This document shows, piece by piece, positions 8,677-15,372 of a stretch of 43,604 nucleotides of DNA (the first letter of the stretch is position 1; each line of letters starts with the position of its first letter). This DNA comes from Opitutia bacterium (GTDB lineage Bacteria > Verrucomicrobiota > Verrucomicrobiia > Opitutales > Coraliomargaritaceae). The stretch spans positions 1 to 43,604 of the forward strand of contig PKCJ01000032.1 of NCBI GenBank assembly GCA_002862945.1, written 5' to 3'. The translations under genes and the position numbers were made by a program. The notes below the pieces were generated by a model. It saw only the letters and a program-made list of their open reading frames with translations, had not been told where the DNA came from and did not search any database.

Positions 8677-8808
8677 ATTATTTTTGGTAATGTCGGCTTA
8701 AATGTTGCCGGTAACCTACAAGCACCCCATGACGGGTTTATTGGTAGTGGCGCATCACTTGTCAGTGTAATCACTGGTATCGTAGTCATGGGGCTGCTTG
8801 GTGACTAA
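8677..8808 (+). pseudogene. remnant of a small Gly-rich membrane protein (possibly GlsB/YeaQ/YmgE-like)
   Basis: After an in-frame TGA (8674-8676) there are 43 sense codons to TAA 8806-8808, with no ATG, GTG or TTG near the beginning. The translation runs IIFGNVGLNVAGNL, a short polar loop, then GFIGSGASLVSVITGIVVMGLLG. The Gly spacing and the final hydrophobic helix recall the C-terminal half of the small transglycosylase-associated (GlsB/YeaQ/YmgE) membrane proteins. The likely reading is a degraded copy whose 5' half has lost frame. The resemblance is by eye only. Confidence 0.3.
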
Positions 8809-8836
8809 GCTAAAACAAGCATTTAACTATTTCTAA

Positions 8837-8855
8837 GGAGCTATTTTATAGCTCC
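8837..8855 (+). terminator. hairpin, possible terminator
   Basis: GGAGCTAT-TTT-ATAGCTCC forms a perfect 8-bp stem with a 3-nt loop. It lies 28 bp after the stop of the 8677-8808 remnant. The following CCCCTTTA has only a weak T-run, so termination efficiency is uncertain. Confidence 0.4.
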
Positions 8856-9014
8856 CCCTTTATGCCTAAATAAAGTCTAAATTCAAACCCACTATACCGT
8901 TATTGAAGTCTTTTTGTTTGCGATAGTAGTAAACATATGCCAGTTATCACAGACCACTTGTGCGACTCCCTCCCCTTGAGTAATTACAAAAACCTCAACC
9001 TCTCCTATTAGATT

Positions 9015-9941
9015 ATGTTAACACGAATGGCATGTGCTTTTTCCCGTTTATCTGATTGGTTCCAAGAAAAGACTCTTTCAGAATCGGCACGTAAACGATC
9101 TGAGCAATGGGTATTTTTTATCGCGCTAACTAGCTTCTTTGTGCACCTCGCCTTAATTGGCCTGAATTATCTAGGCATATTCGGGAATAATAGTATCGAT
9201 CTGCTGTCCGATCCAATCGTGGCCATTTACACCCCCTTTTCCTTTATATTAGTCTATGAAGTTTATCTTCTAATTTATTTTCTACCGGCTTCGATCACCC
9301 AGTATATAGCTAAGCAGTATGAAATAATTACCCTGATTGTCATTCGGCGTATATTTAAAGATATTTCTGATTTAGAACTTACGGCTAATTGGTTTCAAAA
9401 TAAGGAGAGCCTACAATTTACCTACGATATTTTTACTACGCTTATGCTCTTCGCGTTGCTCTTCGTATTTTATTTGCTAATGAAAAAGGCTTGGCGCCCA
9501 CAAACTAAAGCGCCTGATGCTGCCCTATCCCAATTTATCGCTATCAAGAAGCATCTAAGTGTCCTGCTTGTGCCAGTCTTCTTGATCCTAGCTCTCTTTA
9601 GTTTCGGCACATGGCTTATGGACATGGTTCAATTTGATAATGAGTTGAGCGCACCTGGGGGTAATTTAAATAATGTCTTTTTTGACGACTTTTTTACCGT
9701 ATTAATTTTAGCAGATGTCCTGCTCTTGATCTTCTCTTTTGTCCACCGTCAAAGCTTTGCAAAAGTAATTAGAAACTCTGGTTTCATTATTTCAACGGTT
9801 ATGCTAAAGCTCTCTTTTAGTGCGACTGGACTACTAAATATTTCGCTCATTGTAGGTGCTGTTTTCTTCGGAGTCTGCATCCTCTTTATCTACAACCAAT
9901 ATGAGCGACTCTCTCTGGATGCAGATCTACCTACTACATAG
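9015..9941 (+). CDS. conserved-looking multi-pass membrane protein, function unknown
   Basis: A 308-residue protein with about seven hydrophobic segments (near residues 32-55, 70-92, 135-158, 180-200, 226-245, 255-272 and 276-293). A charged stretch between the second and third carries KQYEIITLIVIRRIFKDI, which looks like a conserved cytoplasmic loop. The N-terminal 30 residues are amphipathic. I do not recognise a named family; the loop feels familiar from hypothetical proteins of marine bacteria, but that is memory, not a search. It precedes the duplicated leader and ndh on the same strand with a 119-bp gap. ATG 9015 is the first plausible start. Confidence 0.7.
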   Translation: MLTRMACAFSRLSDWFQEKTLSESARKRSEQWVFFIALTSFFVHLALIGLNYLGIFGNNSIDLLSDPIVAIYTPFSFILVYEVYLLIYFLPASITQYIAKQYEIITLIVIRRIFKDISDLELTANWFQNKESLQFTYDIFTTLMLFALLFVFYLLMKKAWRPQTKAPDAALSQFIAIKKHLSVLLVPVFLILALFSFGTWLMDMVQFDNELSAPGGNLNNVFFDDFFTVLILADVLLLIFSFVHRQSFAKVIRNSGFIISTVMLKLSFSATGLLNISLIVGAVFFGVCILFIYNQYERLSLDADLPTT

Positions 9942-9971
9942 TCGGTTTGATGCATTGAATCAAAAGATGAA

Positions 9972-10078
9972 GTAGCTTTGTTCTATCTCGTGCACGAGAA
10001 TCCGAGATTTACTCAAGTATGGCCGCCTCCTGTATTTTTTATTCTAGTTTCTGATCGATTATGAAAGACATTTCTCCA
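9972..10078 (+). repeat. copy A of duplicated thrS leader (upstream of ndh)
   Basis: These 107 bp align with 11538-11651. The first 44 bp differ at four positions and contain the palindrome CTCGTGCACGAG. After a more divergent middle with a 7-bp length difference, 24 bp at 10048-10071 are identical to 11621-11644 and run through the start codon into codon 4. It therefore probably carries a copied promoter, leader and translation start. Confidence 0.85.
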
Positions 10079-11398
10079 TTACATCTCAACAAGCAGGTCA
10101 GCTCAAAAAACTCATCTAATATACCTCACGTGGTGATATTAGGAGGGGGATTCGCTGGTTTGGCAGCAGCGAAAGCACTCGCTAAATATCCGGTCAAAAT
10201 TACTCTTATAGATAAAGAGAACCATCACCTTTTTCAACCGCTTCTCTATCAGGTTGCGACGGCAGGGCTTTCTGCAGCCGATATTGCGCAACCTCTGCGG
10301 CATATCTTTTCTGGCCAGTCTAATTTGACTACATTAATGGATGAAGTGGTTGATTTTGACTTACATACTTCCAAGGTTCATCTTTGCACGCAAAGCATTA
10401 GTTATGATTATATGGTCATTGCACTAGGTGTGACTACAGGATACTTCGGCAATCAACAGTGGGCTCGATTCGCGCCCGGGCTCAAGACCCTTGATGAGGC
10501 AACTGAGCTTCGCCGTAGGGTTCTTTTAGCTTTTGAACGTGCAGAATTAACCAACGACCCAGATCAAATTGCGCTGTGGCTGACTTTTGTTGTAGTTGGA
10601 GGAGGTCCTACTGGTGTCGAGTTAGCGGGAGCAATTGCTGAACTTGCCCAGCACGTTATGGCAAAGGACTTCCGACATATCGACTCAACCAAGGCGGAAG
10701 TACATTTAATCGAAGCAGGCTCCAGATTACTGAACAATTTTCCAGGGGGACAGTCCAGTTATGCGCACAAACGTCTGACTAAAATGGGCGTAAAAGTTCA
10801 CCTAGGCGAGCCAGTTACAAGTGTTTGTGCCGATGGAGTCACCCTGTCCCAATCAACGATTTCTTCAGGTACAATCTTATGGGCCGCTGGAGTGGAAGCG
10901 AATTCTGTCGCAAGTAATCTTGGGCAGGTCCCGAGGGATCGCGCGGGTCGCCTAGAAGTGAATCCTGATTTGATGCTACCTAATTTCGAAAATGTATTCG
11001 TTGCTGGGGACTTGGCTAAATTGTCTGATTTTAAAGGCAAGCAAGTGCCCTGCCTTGCCCCAGCAGCTACTCAAATGGGTCGTCATGCTGCGAGGCAAAT
11101 AGCTCGCGATTTAGATGGGCGCCCATTGAAGCCTTTTATCTATTTCGATAAGGGCAATATGGCAACAATTGGCCGTAGTAGTGCGGTGGCCAATTATCGC
11201 AAGATTTCAATAAATGGGTATTTTGCATGGGTTGCGTGGCTCGGAGTACACCTTGTTTTTCTCATGGGTATGCGCAATCGCATAAGCGTTTTCCTTAATT
11301 GGGCTTGGTCATACTTAGCCTGGCGTCAAGGTGCTCGTATAATTACTAAAAAATTACCAGGTAGGGGTGATGGCTCAAGCGCGACTAACTCCTCTTGA
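10061..11398 (+). CDS. ndh: type II NADH:quinone oxidoreductase (NDH-2)
   Basis: A single-subunit, non-proton-pumping NADH dehydrogenase that passes electrons from NADH through FAD to the quinone pool at the membrane face. The FAD motif ILGGGFAGLAAA is at residues 26-37 and the NADH motif VVGGGPTGVELAG at 178-190. FVAGDLAKL (around 311-319) and CLAPAATQMGRHAA are the conserved FAD- and quinone-side segments. The hydrophobic stretches in the last 80 residues suit membrane attachment. The length of 445 is typical. The first seven codons (MKDISPL) are shared with ThrS (MKDMSPL) because the leader is duplicated, and the family core begins only near residue 20. A hairpin terminator overlaps the stop codon. 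Confidence 0.93.
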   Translation: MKDISPLHLNKQVSSKNSSNIPHVVILGGGFAGLAAAKALAKYPVKITLIDKENHHLFQPLLYQVATAGLSAADIAQPLRHIFSGQSNLTTLMDEVVDFDLHTSKVHLCTQSISYDYMVIALGVTTGYFGNQQWARFAPGLKTLDEATELRRRVLLAFERAELTNDPDQIALWLTFVVVGGGPTGVELAGAIAELAQHVMAKDFRHIDSTKAEVHLIEAGSRLLNNFPGGQSSYAHKRLTKMGVKVHLGEPVTSVCADGVTLSQSTISSGTILWAAGVEANSVASNLGQVPRDRAGRLEVNPDLMLPNFENVFVAGDLAKLSDFKGKQVPCLAPAATQMGRHAARQIARDLDGRPLKPFIYFDKGNMATIGRSSAVANYRKISINGYFAWVAWLGVHLVFLMGMRNRISVFLNWAWSYLAWRQGARIITKKLPGRGDGSSATNSS

Positions 11399-11424
11399 GA
11401 TTATTCATCTCGAGTATATTTTTC
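11394..11424 (+). terminator. intrinsic terminator of ndh
   Basis: CTTGAGAT (11394-11401) pairs with ATCTCGAG (11407-11414) around the loop TATTC, with one G-U pair. TATATTTTTCT follows. The left arm contains the ndh TGA stop. This should separate ndh transcription from thrS. Confidence 0.5.
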
Positions 11425-11537
11425 TAAAAAATTTATGACAGGGATAAATTCCTTAATCATGATATCGATATTTTACCTCTAGATCCTTAAAGTAATTGGT
11501 TCGAGTCGATACTCTTGAGCACCTATTGTAAGATAAC

Positions 11538-11651
11538 GTAGCTTGGTTCTATCTTGTGCACGAGAATCCGGGATTGACTCAGGTTTCACAGCCTCCTGTC
11601 TTCTCTTTTCTAAATTCTAATTTCTGATCGATTATGAAAGACATGTCTCCA
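11538..11651 (+). repeat. copy B of duplicated leader (native thrS leader)
   Basis: These 114 bp upstream of and into thrS match 9972-10078. They carry TTGTGCACGAG in place of the perfect CTCGTGCACGAG palindrome of copy A. The identical 24-bp block is 11621-11644, spanning the thrS ATG at 11634. The coding similarity ends after about codon 7 (MKDMSPL), and SPLEQ is normal for a ThrRS, so this is taken as the parent copy. Confidence 0.85.
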
Positions 11652-13472
11652 CTTGAGCAAATCCGCCACTCTTGCTCGCACGTGCTCGCCACCGCTATCC
11701 TGCGTCTATTCCCTGAGACGCAACTCGACATCGGGCCTCCCACCAAGAGCGGCTTCTACTATGACATCGATCTAGATAAGAAGCTCGACGCTAAGGACCT
11801 TGAAGCGATCGAGCTTGAAATGAAGAAGGTGATTAAGGAAAACCAGAAGTTCACCCGCATTGAATGCTCTCGTGAAGAGGCGGTGGTCAAGATCAAGGAA
11901 ATCGGCCAAGATCGCTATAAACTTGGCCGTCTTGATGACATTCCTGAGGGCGAACAAGTTAGCTTCTATCAAAACGGTGAATTCATCGACCTCTGTGCTG
12001 GTTCCCATGTGGGTTATACTAAAAAAATCAAAGCTTACAAACTGCTCTCCATAGCAGGTGCCTATCACCGTGGGGACGAGAAGAACAAGCAATTACAGCG
12101 CATCTACGGAACCGCTTTCGCCAGTAAAGAGGAACTCGCAGAGTATCTTGAGCGTCTCGAGCAAGCCAAAGCCCGTGATCATCGAAAGTTAGGCAAAGAG
12201 CTAAAGCTCTTTCATATCGACGAGGTAGGCGGTGCTGGCATGGTACTTTGGACGCCTAATGGAGCGGTCATTCGCCAGGAGCTTCAAGACTTTATCATGG
12301 AAGAGCTGCGTATGGCCCACTACGACCAAGTTTTTACCCCGCACATCGGTAAGCTAGGCCTATTCCGCACCTCTGGGCATTTCCCCTACTACAAAGAATC
12401 GCAGTTCCCACCAATTATCGAGCCTGGCACTATGGATCGTCTTGCGCAAGAGACCTGCTCTAGCGCCGATCTTTCCAAGATGCTTGATAATGGCGAAATC
12501 GACGGTTACTTGCTCAGGCCGATGAATTGCCCGATGCACATCAAAATCTTCGACAGTCAGCCCCACTCCTATCGCGACCTTCCTGTGCGCCTAGCCGAAT
12601 TTGGCACCGTTTATCGCTGGGAGCAATCTGGAGAACTCAACGGCATGACTCGAGTCCGTGGTTTCACCCAGGACGATGCGCACATATTTTGCACCGAAGA
12701 GCAACTAGGCCAAGAAATCAAAGGGTGCCTCGACCTTGTCAAATTCGTTTTCAATACCCTCGACATGTCCGACTACCGCGTGCGTATCGGACTGCGTGAC
12801 CCTGATTCGACAAAATATGTGGGCGAACCCGAAAAATGGGATAAGGCCGAGGAAGCACTCCGCGAAGCCGCGCAAACTCTCGATGTCGACTACATAGAAG
12901 AGCCCGGTGAAGCCGCCTTCTACGGCCCTAAGATCGACTTTGTGGTCAAGGATGTGATCGGTCGAGAATGGCAACTTGGCACTGTACAAGTAGACTACAA
13001 TCTCCCTGAACGCTTTGACCTCACTTACATCGGTACCGACAACGAGAAGCATCGCCCTGTCATGATTCATCGTGCGCCATTTGGTTCGATGGAGCGTTTC
13101 TGTGGCTTGTTGATCGAGCACTTCGCGGGCAACTTCCCTATCTGGCTTGCGCCTGAGCAAGTGCGTATTCTGCCAATGAATGACGAACTCGTGCCCCAAG
13201 CGCGTGAGATCGAAAAGCTGCTTAAAGCCGCCAAGATTCGAGTTACGGTCGACGATATTGCCGACAAGCTCGGCGCTAAGATTCGTAAGTGTCATGTCGA
13301 CAAGATACCTACCTTCCTCGTCCTTGGTAGACAAGAAGCGGAACAAGGCCTCGTCAAAGTTAACTCACGCACCAATGCTTCACTGGAAGGCTTAAAGACA
13401 CCCGCTGAGTTTATGGGCGAGTTGCTGCAAAAAATAGCCGATAAGTCACTGTCCGAACCGAAGGAGGATTAG
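11634..13472 (+). CDS. thrS: threonyl-tRNA synthetase, without TGS domain
   Basis: Charges tRNA-Thr. The 612-residue protein begins directly at the editing domain (HSCSH at 12-16, then Cys121 and His125 in DLCAGSH), so the roughly 60-residue N-terminal TGS domain of E. coli ThrRS is absent. The catalytic zinc ligands are in MNCPMHIKIF, DDAHIFC and MIHRAPFGSMERF. The anticodon-binding domain occupies about the last 110 residues (WLAPEQVRILP onward). An insertion around FPYYKESQFPPII precedes the MNCPMH motif. A frame start further upstream coding TGS is not seen; the leader there is the duplicated non-coding segment. The gene stands alone, with weak terminator-like structure downstream. Confidence 0.95.
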   Translation: MKDMSPLEQIRHSCSHVLATAILRLFPETQLDIGPPTKSGFYYDIDLDKKLDAKDLEAIELEMKKVIKENQKFTRIECSREEAVVKIKEIGQDRYKLGRLDDIPEGEQVSFYQNGEFIDLCAGSHVGYTKKIKAYKLLSIAGAYHRGDEKNKQLQRIYGTAFASKEELAEYLERLEQAKARDHRKLGKELKLFHIDEVGGAGMVLWTPNGAVIRQELQDFIMEELRMAHYDQVFTPHIGKLGLFRTSGHFPYYKESQFPPIIEPGTMDRLAQETCSSADLSKMLDNGEIDGYLLRPMNCPMHIKIFDSQPHSYRDLPVRLAEFGTVYRWEQSGELNGMTRVRGFTQDDAHIFCTEEQLGQEIKGCLDLVKFVFNTLDMSDYRVRIGLRDPDSTKYVGEPEKWDKAEEALREAAQTLDVDYIEEPGEAAFYGPKIDFVVKDVIGREWQLGTVQVDYNLPERFDLTYIGTDNEKHRPVMIHRAPFGSMERFCGLLIEHFAGNFPIWLAPEQVRILPMNDELVPQAREIEKLLKAAKIRVTVDDIADKLGAKIRKCHVDKIPTFLVLGRQEAEQGLVKVNSRTNASLEGLKTPAEFMGELLQKIADKSLSEPKED

Positions 13473-13611
13473 GTTTTACTGTATAGAGTTTAACATATTC
13501 GATACCACGCGGGAAGGTCTTTAAAAAATTATATTAAAGGCTGACTCTGAGTGCCCTCACCTTGGCCATACGTGCTTGTCGCCGATAGAGCCAATCCACA
13601 TTGTTTCCTAG

Positions 13612-13640
13612 AAAGCTCCTAATTTTCTGCGGCTTTTTTT
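13612..13640 (+). terminator. weak hairpin plus T-run after thrS
   Basis: AAAGCT (13612-13617) pairs with GGCTTT (13631-13636), including one wobble pair, around a 13-nt loop, and the T-run continues to 13640. It is the first T-run hairpin after thrS, 140 bp past the stop. The stem is short. Confidence 0.35.
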
Positions 13641-13684
13641 ATTTTACAGTCACCCGAGCGATTAAATGCATTCACAAGAGCAAA

Positions 13685-13721
13685 TGGGGTTGATTTTTTA
13701 AAATCAAAGCCCAATTTTTTT
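13685..13721 (+). terminator. strong hairpin with T-run, 23 bp before the next start
   Basis: TGGG and then TTGATTTT pair with AAAATCAA and CCCA (13685-13713), with a small asymmetry, and ATTTTTTT follows. It is the best intrinsic terminator shape in the window. Because the next gene starts at 13745, any promoter for that gene must overlap it or transcription must read through it, so an attenuator role is possible. Confidence 0.6.
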
Positions 13722-13744
13722 GATATGCGTAAAATGCGCAGTTT

Positions 13745-14473
13745 ATGAGCGATCCAAATTTCGACCATTCTGAAGGCGACTGGGAAGAGTTTTCCAGTGA
13801 TCCCTACTGGAGTGAATCCCAGTGGCGAAACTATCTAAAAGGTTCCGACAAGGACACTGCGCGCTTCCTATCGTATTACAATAGCGTCAAAGATAAGCCA
13901 AATCATCTTGACGAAGTCGCATCCCTAATGGGCTGGGATTCCGAGGACATGTCTATGACTGAAGATTTCAGTTTCATAGAAAACACCGATAGCGATGAGG
14001 AGAATCAAAATGATTCTATTGATTCCAATCACTCAAACGGACTCGGTGACATGAATGAAGGTGCTCCCTACACCCTCCACCGCCATCCTGTCTTTGTTGT
14101 CACACGCTCGCTTTACCGCTATTTACACAAGAGCTGGGAGCATTTCATGCTACACAGTCAATACGCCATTTCCCCAAAACTCAGCTGGGATTATGCAAAT
14201 AGCCTGCATCTTGCTGAAATGAATGTTTTACTCTCTATCCAAGCATTAGATCTAGGGGATTTCGGTCTGTCTATTTGTCATCTAAAGAACAGCTTGAGTG
14301 CGCTCAATCAAACGCTACACATTCTTGAACAAGTCACACATTCCAATGCTGCCCTCCTCAATGGTTTCCGCGATGAAGCTCGAATACGTATTTTCGACCT
14401 CCGTGAGCTTTGGATCCGTGTTTTGGGTGACTGTCGGCATGAGTGCGAGCGGCGCTCTGGTGGGCAAGATTAG
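13745..14473 (+). CDS. acidic hypothetical protein with helical C-terminal half
   Basis: A 242-residue soluble protein, not recognised. Residues 1-40 hold many Asp/Glu and Trp residues (DWEEFSSDPYWSESQWRNYL). Residues 70-105 are a low-complexity Asp/Asn/Ser linker. Residues about 110-240 read as a bundle of amphipathic helices rich in Leu, His and Arg (SLYRYLHKSWEHFMLHSQ and onward). No signal peptide or membrane segment is seen. It is the first of three closely spaced plus-strand genes, followed 32 bp later by a sigma-factor-like gene. That arrangement would suit a regulator or anti-sigma partner, but nothing in the sequence proves it. The ATG at 13745 follows a terminator hairpin. Confidence 0.75.
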   Translation: MSDPNFDHSEGDWEEFSSDPYWSESQWRNYLKGSDKDTARFLSYYNSVKDKPNHLDEVASLMGWDSEDMSMTEDFSFIENTDSDEENQNDSIDSNHSNGLGDMNEGAPYTLHRHPVFVVTRSLYRYLHKSWEHFMLHSQYAISPKLSWDYANSLHLAEMNVLLSIQALDLGDFGLSICHLKNSLSALNQTLHILEQVTHSNAALLNGFRDEARIRIFDLRELWIRVLGDCRHECERRSGGQD

Positions 14474-14505
14474 TCGCAGATTCGTCATTTGCCCTTAATT
14501 TGCCA

Positions 14506-15327
14506 ATGAACTCTCTCCGTCGCTTTTACTTTCGCGTAACACAGGCCAGCCCTGAGCGCAAAGCCAACCGCTCGCTTCTAAAAAGGGCAAAAAAAGGCGA
14601 TGTGGAGTGCTACCTAGTTCTCGTGGCTAACTACCTTGACCTCTCCTTGGTCTATTTTGGTGCTTCTATCCATGAAGACTACCAAGTGCGGCACACACGC
14701 GTTGAGCAGATCTTTGCCGCACTTTGGCAACATCTTGCTTGTGCAGAGCGCCTATCAGACTTCGAGTATATGCTTGCTAGTGCGTTGTTAGAAAATACTC
14801 CCCAATCTGGTGGCATCACGTCACCTGAAGCCCTTGTCATTAAACTCCGTCTTTTAGATCCGAGGACCCGTTTCGCGTTAATCGCTTATGAGTTTGAAAG
14901 CTGGCCGCTTCATTGGGTCGCGCTTCTGCTGCGCATCCGCCCGCGCGCGCTTCATAGACTACTCTCGGAGGCCCGCTGCGAACTTTGTGGTATTAGTTGG
15001 GAGTCTTTAGTAGAAGAGGAGCGCACATGCCTCGAAGCAATGAGTGCAGCGATGGATAAATCTCCTAATATTCGCACTAACAAAGCCCTAAGTCGCCGCG
15101 TAACCACTTATTCGCGAGTCGTCGACATTAAAGCACTTTGGCTTGAGCTACGCCCTGAGTTAGTCGAGGTGCGTCATCGCTACCTTTTAGAGACGACCAA
15201 GCGTGAGCAAGTGCTCGGCAACATCCTAAAAGCAGTTAAAATTACGCCTATGAATCTGCCCCCGTTTGTCGACCGTGTCGTCAATACCGTGTATTTCGCA
15301 CGCCACGCCAAAATCAAGGTTTCTTGA
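14506..15327 (+). CDS. sigma-70/ECF-like protein with C-terminal extension
   Basis: A 273-residue protein from ATG 14506. A GTG at 14443 would add 21 residues and overlap the previous gene, so it is judged less likely. LLKRAKKGDVECYLVLVANYL near residues 24-45, read in parts, and RVEQIFAALWQHL have the pattern of sigma region 2. LRLLDPRTRFALIAYEFESW followed by HWVALLLRIRPRALHRLLSEARCEL matches the spacing of the region 4 helix-turn-helix. Region 2 lacks the usual acidic AEDltQ core, so promoter melting may be impaired. About 110 extra residues follow region 4, a length not normal for a simple ECF factor. It could be a divergent sigma factor or a regulator descended from one. Confidence 0.6.
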   Translation: MNSLRRFYFRVTQASPERKANRSLLKRAKKGDVECYLVLVANYLDLSLVYFGASIHEDYQVRHTRVEQIFAALWQHLACAERLSDFEYMLASALLENTPQSGGITSPEALVIKLRLLDPRTRFALIAYEFESWPLHWVALLLRIRPRALHRLLSEARCELCGISWESLVEEERTCLEAMSAAMDKSPNIRTNKALSRRVTTYSRVVDIKALWLELRPELVEVRHRYLLETTKREQVLGNILKAVKITPMNLPPFVDRVVNTVYFARHAKIKVS

Positions 15328-15372
15328 TTCGAGAATAAGGTGCCTCCAACTGTGTCTCACTTTCCCTTTTTC

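Larger units (their letters stand above)
8401..9014. other. 614-bp gap with gene debris
   Basis: No convincing full gene was found on either strand. The gap holds a hairpin at 8573-8593 (AAGAATC/GATTCTT around a 7-nt loop), a 44-codon frame resembling a membrane-protein C-terminus (8677-8808), and a strong hairpin at 8837-8855. Stops are frequent in all frames and the DNA is AT-rich. It looks like decayed accessory DNA. Confidence 0.6.

Noticed and set aside
11493..11515. GGTTCGAGTC, similar to a tRNA T-arm
   Set aside because: The flanks do not pair as a T-stem, and no acceptor, D or anticodon arms are found upstream.
12705..13346. 213-residue minus-strand frame inside thrS
   Set aside because: It lies wholly antisense to conserved ThrRS catalytic sequence and shows no family pattern; it is a codon-bias shadow.
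14443..14505. GTG start for the sigma-like gene
   Set aside because: It would overlap the previous gene by 31 bp and add residues unlike a sigma N-terminus; ATG 14506 is simpler.
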